Assembly (NCBI GenBank): GCA_000611775.1
Contig: KK106981.1
Span: 9,761,183 to 9,825,182 of the forward strand
Reading direction: 5' to 3'
Length of the DNA stretch: 64,000 nt
Origin: Umbilicaria muhlenbergii
Lineage: Eukaryota > Ascomycota > Lecanoromycetes > Umbilicariales > Umbilicariaceae
Of this stretch, positions 46,256 through 56,911 are shown in pieces. Below the pieces are notes generated by a model. The model saw only the letters and a program-made list of their open reading frames with translations. It ran no database searches and had not been told where the DNA came from. The position numbers were made by a program, and so were the translations under genes. Position 1 is the stretch's first letter; every line of letters starts with the position of its first letter.

Positions 46256-46505
46256 ATCCAGATGCTGTTGTTGGCCTTTGCTGCTGAACGGATTGTTCTT
46301 TTTCCTAGTAGCTAAGCCAGACGGATGTTCTCGGGATGAGTTCGTAGTACTCTTGCAGAAGCTGAACACGTAGGTCAGTATAAATGCAAGTCCAGGCAAA
46401 ACATAATCAATAAGCGCAAACAGCACGGTTGTAAGACAAATAGCTAAAACAAGAAAAAGAGAAAAGGTGTCCTGCAGTGAGTAGTGTTAGCTAAGAAGTT
46501 CACGC

Positions 46506-47404
46506 CTAGTTCGTCGAGCAAACGCACCATATGCAGTCCACGGGAGGGAGAGTCAGGCCGTGGATTGTACTCCGAGGACCATTCCAGGTAGATTCCCAGG
46601 TAGAGGAACCAAAGTAGTGGAACCAAGGTACTTGGCAAACCGACACCAATATAGATAGATGGGCACTCCGAGGATCCATGAGACGGTCAACGGAGCTTAT
46701 CCAGAGTCCCTGAGCTTCAAGACCATGAGGCCGTTGTTGTTCGATGGCTGTCGACGGGTTGAGACTGTTGAGTCGGAGTCGATAGATGTCAGTGGGGCAG
46801 ACCGTTGAGCAAGTGATGCGCGGAGTCATGAAGTCGATACGTACTTCTTCCGATACCACAATGGTGTGAGGCACTCGTATGCGGCACTAATGTTCCGAGA
46901 CATAGGTTCCTTGGATGGACAATGAACCAGTACCATGTCGGCGATTCGATGTAGATCCACAACTCCAGAAGGGCCCCCTGGCTCATGGAGAGTCCGCAAC
47001 GTGTCAATCGTTGTCGTTGCAACATGCAGTGGTCAAACATTTCTCCAGTGGCGGTATGCCAATCATTGTAGGTAGCGTGCCAGCACCATGTCTAAACAGG
47101 TGGCATCTCCTTGAATAGTATTGTTGCACAAATTCAATTGGCCCCACACCTTGAAGAGCGCCGACGAGATCCAACCTTGGATAGGAACAAACCTTTTCAA
47201 AAGAGGTGATGACGATCTCGTTGAGCCTGCGATCAATCCGCCACGTGGGTGGTAACCAGTTATGACTATGGAACTCCGGACCTGGAATCAGCTCGAGGCC
47301 TGGAATATCCGTAGGCACAGACGCTTCATATTCCTGCACTGGTTAGCAGGAGCATTGTGGTTTCTTACGTATTCTGGTAGAATAGTCCTGATGGAACCCG
47401 CCAT
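46506..47404 (-). CDS. Possible orphan gene, four-exon model
   Basis: Not recognised. A consistent frame can be built from 47404-47369, 47333-47039, 46977-46845 and 46764-46506, giving 240 residues, with introns of 35, 61 and 80 bp that all have GT..AG ends and keep frame. Exon 2 looks protein-like: NWLPPTWRIDRRLNEIVI and YPRLDLVGALQGVGPIEF; exon 3 gives PSGVVDLHRIADMVLVHC. The last exon is Trp/Cys-rich and less convincing. The first intron is shorter than any other in the window, so the 5' end is probably wrong. The model ends 250 bp before the C2H2 gene start, inside that gene's likely leader, so it could instead be part of a long upstream region. Confidence 0.35.
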
Positions 47405-50186
47405 GTGTCCGGATCCGTAGTGAAGAAGTCTCAGGGAGAGTACATTGTAGGGGGGCAGTCGCAGTACGAGACTGCAACGCCAGTGCATAAAGCACGCCAG
47501 TTTGCTCCGGGAGAGTCCACGAGTCCATGCCCTTGGTATGCGGCCAGCTCCTTGGTCTCTGGAAACAAAACGACGGCAGGAGAAATACATTGTCTTGTAC
47601 AAAAACGTTTCCGAGCATAGAGGAAAGCAACGGCGTGCTACAGAGAAATATAGGGTAATACCTCATTTTGGGGGGTCCTGGTCGCGGGAGCGGGCGCTGG
47701 AGCGGGTGCTCAGGCCTTCTTCCGGGAGCGGATGCTCTGTTTCTGCTAGAAAAAAAGCTCAATGCACGAAAATGGGACACCAGTGGATCCAGTGAGATGC
47801 TGAGGCGTGAGGCGTATATATCCAATGCTGGTAGTTGCACAATCCTCAGTATAGAGTCTGGTAGAGTCTCAAGGCAACGGAGAGGGTCGACACTGGTATA
47901 AGAGCAAGAAATTGCGGTAAGAGCTGGAGCCTAGTGGATGCGGCGAGGCAAAGTGGTTGCTTCGTTCGCCCGGCCGAGGGGGGGAATCAAGCGACTTAAA
48001 GTCACAAGAGAGCGGCGGGAGACAGCGTGCGGGCGCTGCAGGCAAGCTCGTAAACCTGATTATCATCGCTGTTGGCTTTTGTCGAGTGCTGCATGGGCCG
48101 GGAGAATTAATTGGATGTGCTGGACGGAATACCGAATGGAGCTGCGAGCTGGCAGAGGTGGGCGCATCGCTAACGCCCGTTCAGGGTGATCGACTGACGT
48201 GTCAATCAGCCCGTGAAACTTCGGCCATTCAACGGGAGCCGGCGCGGGCAGAGGTTTGGGCTGGCGATGGTGGAGGGATGAGGTGCGCCAACGGGACGAT
48301 GGTCAGACTCGCTGTAGCCTGTCAGACTGTCCGCTGTCTTTGCCTTAGTGACGCACCGCTTTAAATTACATACATGCCTGCAGGCTTGCAGATTGGTGCT
48401 GTCGCTCTTGCATGTGCATGACCACCTCAGAGTCAGCGCCTCTCGTCCAAACACTTCCGAAGCGGCAACACGCTCGTCTTGCCGCGCTTCGAGCCATTGG
48501 CTGTCAGCGCCAGATGCATGCCCCGCTTCCCTCCGCTATCTGATTCCACTGTGCACTACCCAAAGCATCACTTGCTCGAGCCTCGTGGGGGTGCGAGAGC
48601 AGCGGCTCGTGCATTCATTCTCGAGCTGGCCGGCTACACAGCATTATTCACACCCTCACTGCTCACTGCTCAGGGAACACCAGAGCACCGTAACGGAATG
48701 CTTCTAAGCAGTGAGATTACTACGCCCAAAGTCACTTGAACAGCAAGCCCGATGGGCCTGCTGTCCCACCGTCAAGCAGGTGCGCCAGAATAGCATTGAC
48801 ACCACGACAGACAGCATTCTGCGCACATGCTTCCCAGATATCAATCACATTGGCAGTACGGAGTCCTAACGGACTAAAAGCTTCGAACAGATGTCTGGGG
48901 GCCGGAAAGCATTCTGCGCACATGCTCCCCGAATATGCATTATTCATGTACTAAGGTAAACGCTTCGAGCAGATGTCCAGCGGGAACACTTGATGTGATT
49001 CGACTATTCCGATAGACCGACAATAGCAGCAGAGTCCGTCGTGATCCGGCTGCAGCTGCACTGCTTGCTGCCATTCTTCACCCCAAGCTTTGCATTAGTC
49101 TCTCATGGGGAAACCGCATGTCTGTACGCAGATTCGACGATGGTTAGCAATCCGTTTGTGCGGCAATACATAGTTTCATCGGTCGACATGAGTCTGGCCG
49201 TGTTGAGTCGAGATGCCTCCCGCCGTGTTTGCTTTCGAGCGGTCAGCCTGAGGCGGTGCAGCTCCCTTCTGGCGACTCGCGACAGACCGGACAGCCAAGC
49301 CTCCGCCTTCTTAGATGCCTAGTCAGGCCACATGTATCAGCGGAAGCTCTAATAGACTACTGTCCAGCGTGATACGGTAGTATGTCTTTCAAATGTGGGG
49401 GTTCTCAGATAGGAGCGAAAGATGTGACATTTTCTTCGTTCATGCGGCGCAAAGGCCATCAGCTGAACTATGCTTTTTGGTTGGATCATCATAGAACCTC
49501 AAAGATAGGGCATATGCGACCGTCTAAACTAGTAGAGTTGCCATAGGAGAACTGAAGGTTTCGACGTACCGTCCTTTTTGATACCCACGTTAAGTGTGCC
49601 AGCAGGAATATCAACATGAAACATGCACCGCGGGCACTCTGCGTCAAATATTGTGCAGGAGTTTCCTGATAGAGAGACATAGTAACGAAGTAAGCCACGA
49701 ATAGAACGAGCACAAATTAGCAAGCCATGACAAGAAGAGAACACGACAGTGACATTGGAGAGTCAATGACTATCTCAAATGGTGGCCAGTTTATGGCAGT
49801 GCCACCCTGCCACTGATGACCGTAATAGACGAGATGATTCCATAGAGTCCTGGAATATCCTTGGTGACATGGGCACTGCAGGCATTGCAGGCAAGGATCC
49901 CGTCTGCTCTCTAGAGAATGTCAAGTACATGAAGTGATACGGTGATCGCCATCATTGCCCATCTGTAGCTCGGGACATGGTGATTGTGTTCTGGTGCAAG
50001 ACAATCGTGTTGGAGTACGCAAGTACTTGTGGGAGAAATTTTAGAACACAGTGGATCAGCCCTACCGGTTGGAGCCGTTACGGTAGCTGAGACGTCATAG
50101 CGCAACTGCCCAGCAGCTGCACTTTCGGCGACCTGTTCAGGCTGCAGTGCCCTAATTTCCATCACCCTCCCCCGGGCCTACACGCC
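47405..50186. other. Gene-free interval of 2.8 kb
   Basis: No supported gene. A short tandem-like duplication sits at about 48814-48977: GCATTCTGCGCACATGCT occurs at 48814 and 48909, and GCTTCGARCAGATGTC at 48880 and 48962. Confidence 0.5.
48814..48977. repeat. Two-copy imperfect direct repeat, 82-95 bp apart
   Basis: Two anchors repeat in the same order, the spacing differing by 13 bp because of internal deletion. Non-coding. Confidence 0.75.
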
Positions 50187-51095
50187 ATGGCCCGAGCTGT
50201 TGCATTGGATACACGGCCCGCTGATATAGCATCCATCAACCTCACACGCCTCCTATCCCGCCTGGAGCACAAAGTCCTATCTTCCGAGCCCGATCCCCGG
50301 CTCAGGCGCTCAAGCTACGAACGCGCCAAAACCAGTGCTGTGAGGACCTACACAAGCAAGGACTATATGAACGTCCACTAAGAAGCTAATAGGCTATGCT
50401 CCTCTCCTTAGAATCTCGAACATGCCCGCACCCTCCTCCTCCGCCTCGAACATGAAAGCTCCGCCATCAAGATCCAATCTCGAAAGCAAGCCGCCCAAAG
50501 CGACCTCCTCCAAAAGCGCGACCTCATCAAGCGTCTCACCGAGCGTCTTTACGAGCTCGGCCAGCTGGATGATGGCGACGTCCTCGATTCGTCCGACGGC
50601 GAAGACCTCCTAGGCGAGGATCCCCTCGAGAAGCCCAATCCCTCACCACTACCCTCCGCTAGTACTCCATCCATATCGCCCGCGTTCGACCGCCGAAAGG
50701 ACTCACCGCCGCCTCCCGCCTCCAACCTCCGCAACCGGCATGCCCCTCCTTCCTCATCTACGACCGCTCACACCGAGACTCTCCTCTCCCACAACCGCAT
50801 CGAGCAAGAGAACCTCGCCGATGCCCTCCTGTCCGTCGCCCAGGATCTCAAAGCCAACGCCAACGCTTTTGCCGCGGACCTCAAGGGTGAGGACCGCGAA
50901 ATCCTAGAACGTGCGAGCCAGGGCTTGGAGAAGAATACGGGAGGCATGGAGGCGGCGGCGGGAAGGATGGGGTTACTTCGGAGGATGACGGAGGGCAAGG
51001 GATGGTGGGGAAGAATGAAGATGTACGCGTGGATTGCGGCGTTGTGGGTGGTTGCGCTGGCGGTGGTGTTTGTGATGCCGAAGTTGAGGTTCTAA
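50187..51095 (+). CDS. USE1: SNARE protein Use1
   Basis: Tail-anchored SNARE of Golgi-to-ER retrograde transport. Exons 50187-50339 and 50412-51095 join in phase 0 over a 72-bp intron, giving 278 residues. The N-terminus (INLTRLLSRLEHKVLS, DPRLRRSSYERAK) and the joined LEHARTLLLRLEHES..IKIQ are typical of fungal Use1. A Pro/Ser-rich acidic linker follows. The SNARE-like region is NRIEQENLADALLSVAQDLK then NANAFAADLKGEDREILERA, with an acidic residue near the expected zero layer. The C-terminus has a single membrane anchor (YAWIAALWVVALAVVFVMP) and a three-residue lumenal end. Confidence 0.9.
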
Positions 51096-51953
51096 ACTGC
51101 GACGTTAGGAAAGAGACCCGGTGTCGGGGTGTTCTGAGACGTCTGTATATACTACTTGGGCAAGTGCTATCCTAGGAACTTATCCCTGGTTGCTCTGCCG
51201 CTGCAGCCGCACGCTCATCGTGCGTGGAACCGCCGAGTGAGACGGCCTACATCGCAAGCCTCCAGGGCTACCAGGCTACGGGGTCTACGACATGTGGGAC
51301 TTCGTCGGCACGGGCACTCCACTAGTATCACGTTCAACGTGCGGGCATCCGGTACGTGCCTGAGGCCTATTCAAGAGTTACTGGGCACCACGGATACCGC
51401 ACAAGATTACCACTTAAGCACGACAGCAGACAGTCGGTGCAAACCTTGCGCATGGATTCCATTCTGAGTATTGCTTTGATCTGGAAGTGCCATTTACTTT
51501 TCGTGTCATTCTAAAGCCCACATGAAGGAGAAAGCGCAGCACATCCCCGAAGAAGGGTATCGAACTGATTGAAGTAGGAAATAGAACGCCGGCAACTTCT
51601 CGGCCAACGTGGCTATAGAGAGACCGTCCATTCCCAGTAAGGGCCCTGAGTCGTACACCAGCAACGCTGATACGATGAGCATGGAGAGGGATCTCGCTAA
51701 AAGAAGAGCACAGTAGATACACCATGAGAAGTCGGGCTTGGGGGTCCGCAAGTATAACGCTCAAAGTGCTGGAACGAAGCCGTAGTCGCAAACACCGGGG
51801 CATAATTTTTGACACGAAGAAAGCAGCACAAACGTGAAAGACCGGTGTAGTCCAACGCAAACGCCAGGGCAGCTAGAAGGTTTCGTGTCTTCCATGAGCC
51901 TCAAGACAGTAAACCTCCTTCGATTCAGTGACTAAGCCGATCGTTTCGGGAAA
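51096..51953. other. Convergent intergenic region
   Basis: 858 bases between the stops of USE1 and the G-alpha gene. A 148-codon open frame on the minus strand (51860-51414) has no family resemblance and is not called. Confidence 0.5.
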
Positions 51954-53331
51954 CTATAACAGACCGCAGTCACGGAGATTCTCCTGTATAATAATGTCTG
52001 GTCACGAACATATCAGCACGAGGTGACGATGTAGGAGGCGCATGTTTGTGGCGAGTACGTACCATTCACAGCAGCCATGACGAAGCGAATTTGAGTGGTG
52101 TCGGTAGCACAGGTGAAATGAGTGTAAATCTGCTTGGTCTCATGCTGGTTCAGGGAAACGAAACGGTTCAGGATGTAGTCGCAGGCCGCAGCGTAGTCAG
52201 GGCCACCTTCAGAGAGATTAGATTTTTGGTGTTCCCTCCCGTTGGATCCATTTTGGTTGAGCTTGCCTTCATAGTCTGGGAAGTAGTTCTTCATCGGACT
52301 GACGGGAAGCTTCTCCTTGAACCTATCGATCTTGTTCAAGAACAAGATGATGGAGGTCTTGACGAACCACCGCGAGTTGCAGATGGAGTCGAAGAGTGTT
52401 AGGGCCTCCTGCATACGGTTGACGGATTCGTCCTCGAACAGAAGTTGGTCATACTCCGAGATGGCAACAAGGAAGAGAATCGTTGTGACGTTCTCGAAAC
52501 AGTGGATCCATTTCTTGCGCTCAGACCGTTGCCCGCCAACATCAAACATCCGGTATGTCAACTCGCCGATGATGAATGTAGTCTCCGTAATGCCGGTAGT
52601 TTTGACACGAGATCGTAGTACATCTTGATCGTTGGGTAGGTAATCTGGCTGGGCAATTCTTCCGATAGAGTCGAAGTAGCTGAAACGAGCCACACCATCA
52701 GCAACAAGCACATAAACTCTTGCATAGGTATATTGGCAGCCATTGGTCGAGGCAGTACCATGGTGATATGGGCGAGAGAGCGGTTGGAACCGGTAACGGT
52801 GGGCCCACTTACTATCTGGCAGAATCGTTCAACTGATACTCTCGTGATCTCTGAAAGCACTGCTGGACGCCAGCGTCTTTCCACAGCGCATCGATCGCAT
52901 TTCCCACCTCGGGAGGCAAGCTTTCGCCTTCGATCTGCGCTGGTTGCATGAAGATGGTCTGGACGTGGTATTCGGCTCTCTGGTCATCGAGGGGCAACTC
53001 TAAAGACTCCATCGCTTCGAGAATGACACGCATAGATTGTACGGTGTTGCTGTAGATGATTTCCTTGAACGATTCTCTCTCATCCCGGGAATAGCTCCCT
53101 TCGTGGATGAGCTTCATCTGCTTCAAGATGGTTGACTTTCCAGACTCTCCGGCACCTGCTCTCTTGTTAGCTCCCGCTCGTACAAGGTGCTTGCGCCGGC
53201 CACGTTCGCTTACCCAGCAAGAGCATTTTGATCTCATTTCGCTGGGACATCTTGTCGCGCTTCAGTTGATTCTCGATCTCCTCATTCCTCTGCTTTCCCT
53301 CCTTCTCCTCCGTGCTCATTCCACAACCCAT
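51954..53331 (-). CDS. Heterotrimeric G-protein alpha subunit, group I (GNA-1/FadA type)
   Basis: GTP-binding switch downstream of seven-helix receptors. Exons read 53331-53214, 53155-52813, 52679-52267, 52206-52063 and 51997-51954, giving 353 residues, exactly the group I length. MGCGMSTEE provides the myristoylated Gly and palmitoylated Cys. Switch motifs are all present: GAGESGKST (split by intron 1), [26 protein letters not shown] and TCATDT. The C-terminus is CGLL, with the Cys four from the end that is the pertussis-toxin-sensitive site in this class (often CGLI). Introns are 58, 133, 60 and 65 bp. Intron 3 (52266-52207) begins GCAAGC instead of GT; it is 60 bp, in frame and stop-free, and must be removed to give [12 protein letters not shown]. 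The receptor gene STE2 is in the same window. Confidence 0.95.
52207..52266 (-). other. GC-AG intron inside the G-alpha gene
   Basis: The donor context AAG|GCAAGC fits the strong consensus of GC introns, there is a CTAAT branch-like site, and the acceptor is GAAG. Length 60 bp (20 codons) with no stop in the host frame, so retention would insert 20 residues between the NKID and TCATDT motifs. Confidence 0.85.
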
Positions 53332-53947
53332 TATGGCTGAATGCTAGGAGACTTATTAAGTTCGAAAGTAATCGTAGCCGAGTGGTCGAGGCCTCGCTCG
53401 TGTGTTTGCGAGATCTTGAGATTTAGTTAGTGGGAACGGACGGGACACAAAATGCACGTGAAGTTGAAGTATCGTAGCAGAACAGCTGCCATGAATAGAA
53501 TGTTTATGCCAACCGACGGATGTGCTTCAATCACTCAGGTGCTGGCAGATCCGTCGACGTGGATACAGATGCGCAGAATGCTTGCAAGGTATGGTCGCAT
53601 TCCCACCAAGATCTACCCTTTCGCAAAGCTTGTGTTTGAGCGAGATCGACTTACCAAAGGACAACGGTGAGACCGCTAGGAATGAATATCTTGCTTCGGC
53701 GAAGACCGTCTCTGCCTGGCGGAGGTAGAGTTGAGAGTCGTAAGATCAGGAGGTGTCCGTCGCAGTGTACGATAACCGAGTTCACCAGTCGAAAATAGAG
53801 CCGCGCACGGGAGATGCCCAGGCTGGCAGAAGTGCGACCGAGCGTCCAGAGCGAGAGATGAGCCTGGTCTGACGGCAACACGCAGAGGAGGAGGTAGGGG
53901 AAAGGATGGGATGATTACGGACGGTGTCAAAGACAAGAGAAGAGAAC

Positions 53948-53985
53948 GAGATGGAGATGGAGATGGAGATGGAGATGAAGTTGAG
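53948..53985. repeat. GAGATG hexamer tract
   Basis: About five units of GAGATG ending in variants; microsatellite upstream of the G-alpha gene. Confidence 0.85.
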
Positions 53986-55334
53986 ATGGCGGGTTGGTAA
54001 GATAGGGAATGGGCTGTTGCTAGGCTTGTGCTTCGGAGGGGGGCTTACACTTTACCCCATTGAGCTTTGGCTTTTCAGGATCAGGAGAAGCAGAAGCAGA
54101 AGCAGAGGCAGAAGCAGCGGAAGGAGAGAGTGTCTCCTCAGTCCGAATCTCCAACCAACTGGATCATGAGCATGATCGTTGTTGTAATCGCACATCCACG
54201 ACGTGTTTCGAGTTCCATCATCTACAATACAAGAGGGCATCTACCATACTAATTGTAGCGGTCCGTCCTCCACGTCCGAGGAATGATTTCTACTTGAAGG
54301 GTGCGGCGTCTGTCGCTATTTGAGTTGGTCACCTGAGCTTCCTTCGCCGCAGCATGGACTATTCCTGTCCGGCTGCCGTTGGAGCTGACGCTGAAGCTGA
54401 CGCTCGTGCTGACGCTGAGGTCGAAGGTCCAAAGCTGGAGGCATCAAAGGCAAGCCGATAAATGAGCGGTAAGTGGCACCAACTGGCCTTCACCCGATGG
54501 CGTATTAACATCTTATTAATTGGGTCCTTTTCTTTTTCCATGATTCCAATTCTTTGTTCGAGATGCGCTACCGGACCGGGCGAGAGTCCCCCTTTCATCC
54601 ACTAAGGCAGCTTAAGGAGGTAGGGAAAGGATAAGTCGAAACACCGATTATGCGCAATGCGAAGATGATCAGAGACAAAAGCAGCAAATCCCATGGCTTC
54701 TGGAATCATCAGTGGAACACGACGCAAGGGGCCTGAGCAGACGGACGGAAATTGTCAAATTGTCATACTCCTAGGACCAGGCCCAAGGGTGCCTACCAAT
54801 GATCTTGCACGCTGGGTGTTTGGTACTCGATGCCCAGGAATCCCCCACAACTCTATGCAACGCTTGTTTCGTTACAGGCTACGAGGTACATCGGTCCAGG
54901 AGCAGGAACGAGCGTGCCGTTGGTGCCGGAGGCCCCTGAGCGATCCAATTTGGCTTCCTTTCGGGTGGGAAGGCAACCTTGTTGCTTGTCACCTTGTCAG
55001 GTACTCGTACGAGTACTCGTACCCTTCCGACATTCGAATGGCCCAGACTGGAGAACAGAGGCAAGGTCAGTTTACGGTAAGCCCGTCGTTCTGCTGCCCG
55101 GTCCTTTTCGCAACAATCGAGTCTGGCACACTCGGTACTCTGGAAGTTCATCTTATAAGAGAGCCTATCCCACACTCGCCATGGTCCTCGACTCCCGAGT
55201 AAGATTAAAGACGCTAAAATCATCTCCCGGCTCCCGTACCTTATCCTACACCCCTGATTCCCTGGAGCTACGCGGTGGCCAAGGTGCCAAGGTACTTACA
55301 CCGTACGTGCTTACCTCACCTAGATGTTTACTGA

Positions 55335-55348
55335 GTAAGGTACCTTAC
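55335..55348. repeat. GTAAGGTACCTTAC palindrome
   Basis: Perfect 14-bp palindrome inside a stretch with several AAGGTAC and CTTACC strings (54990-55380). A related GGTACC inverted repeat stands at 60649-60675. Confidence 0.75.
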
Positions 55349-55941
55349 GGCAGTCATCGGGGCCTAAGGTACTCGTGTTCGTACAGCTAAATGTTTGGAT
55401 ACTGTACTGCATCGACCTTGGCCACGATCCATCCGGGCGAGCCAGACTCTGCGCAACCGCACGTAGACTACATCGGGTATCGTTGGAAAGAGGCGCAAGG
55501 GATGAATACACAGTCAGTTGTAGAGCTAGACCACGATACGGAAGTAAATAGATACATGGGACCTGGGGGAAGCGACACCCGTACAAACCATGTCAGTAGT
55601 CTATTTGAAAGCCTTGGAAGCGTCGTTTGTATGTGCAGGATATCGTCGAGAGTGGCATTGCTGCTTTCAGAGCATTTCTGCATCAATCTCAATGTCAGCA
55701 TCATTGTGATCGGATCCAGGCGAGATGTCTTCCCCTCTTCGTCCTGTTTGGGGGACCAATGTGAATCCATGTCTACCAGGCCTCAGCCTTGGCCTCCCCT
55801 CGCTAGTGACAACGTTCTACGCTCATTCAACTTCAGCGCATTCTTCGGTTGCGACCGTCCTTGTTGTCGATAATCGACTTCCGTGGGGTATTCGCAAGCA
55901 GTAGCACTTCTCCCGAGTGCATCCTAGAGTGCGCCAGCACT

Positions 55942-56911
55942 ATGTCGTATCCCATGACCTCGTTGGGGGGCCGAGGTATGTCTCCACCTCCTGGACATCA
56001 CTGGCCGAGCTAAGCAGACGGGGTAGCCGTCAGTCACAACCAAGGCGGTGATGCAGAAGCGGAATATGACCGTCTACGAGCCCTCGCGCGGCAGGAGCAT
56101 GACAAGCGGTCGTCCTGCCTAGATAAAGTCAGTTTACCCAGAGCACACACTCGTGCGCATATTGTCTAAACTTGTTTCTCCAGGCGCATAACGCATACGA
56201 GCGTGGAGACAGAGCAGCTGCTCATCAGCTGTCCGAAGAAGCCAAGAGGCATGCGCAGTTGATGGACCAGTACAACAAGCAAGCATCAGACTACATCTTT
56301 CGGGAGAACAACGCCGTGGGCAGAGTGGATGGCGATACAATCGATCTACACGGGCAATTCGTAGAGGAGGCGGAAGATATTCTCGAGCAACGCATCAAGT
56401 ATGCGCGCTCTCATGGCCAGAAGCATCTCCATGTGTAAGCACACCTGGGTGGAGTAGCAGTCTGCAAGCCTTCACTGACGATGCTACCGTTTGCAGCATT
56501 GTGGGAAAGGGCAACCACTCCGTGAACCATGTCCAGAAGCTCAAACCAAGAGTCGAGCAAGTGTGCCAAGAGCTCGGTCTCCAGTATGCTACGGAGGAGA
56601 ATGCTGGGAGGATATACGTTGATTTAACCGGTGGTCCTGCGCATATGCCGTCACAGCACAGCCAGCACGGCGCGCCTCATCAGCAGCAGCAGCAGCAGCA
56701 GCAACACCAATATGGACAGCAGCCGCAGTATGGACAGCAGCAATATCAGGGAGGTCCACAATACCAGGAGGGTGGCTATCCAGGCCAGCAGCAACACTAC
56801 GGCGGTGGTGGGCAGCAACAGAACGATCCAAATGCGGAGATTGAGGCGGCCGTGAAGAAATATCTACCGCGGATCATTCGCAAACTCGAGGGATGCTGTA
56901 TAATGATGTGA
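55942..56911 (+). CDS. Smr-domain protein with DUF1771 and a CaaX-like end
   Basis: Probable nucleic-acid-binding or nicking protein of the small MutS-related family. Exons 55942-55975, 56045-56127, 56184-56434 and 56497-56911 give 260 residues; introns of 69, 56 and 62 bp all keep frame. DUF1771 starts at GGDAEAEYDRLRALARQEHD and crosses a joint into K|AHNAYERGDRAAAHQLSEEA. The Smr domain has TIDLHGQFVEEAEDIL with the family's DLHG, and after the last joint VIVGKGNHSVNHVQKLKPRV with the GKGNHS motif. A Gln/Tyr/Gly-rich tail of about 60 residues includes a CAG-encoded Gln run. The last residues are GCCIMM: CIMM fits a CaaX prenylation box, and the Cys before it could be palmitoylated, suggesting membrane attachment. 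Confidence 0.92.

Larger units (their letters stand above)
53332..55941. other. Gene-free interval of 2.6 kb
   Basis: Contains the G-alpha promoter side, a GAGATG hexamer tract (53948-53985), GCAGAA-type repeats near 54085-54120, and GTAC-rich palindromes around 55001-55016 and 55335-55348. Open frames at 54693-55390 show no domain. A tRNA-like A box at 53373 lacks the rest of a tRNA. Confidence 0.5.

Noticed and set aside
53365-53440. tRNA-like A box (TAGCCGAGTGGTCGAGGC) resembling tRNA-Leu/Ser
   Set aside because: No B box (GGTTCRANYCC), no acceptor-stem pairing and no anticodon arm could be found downstream.
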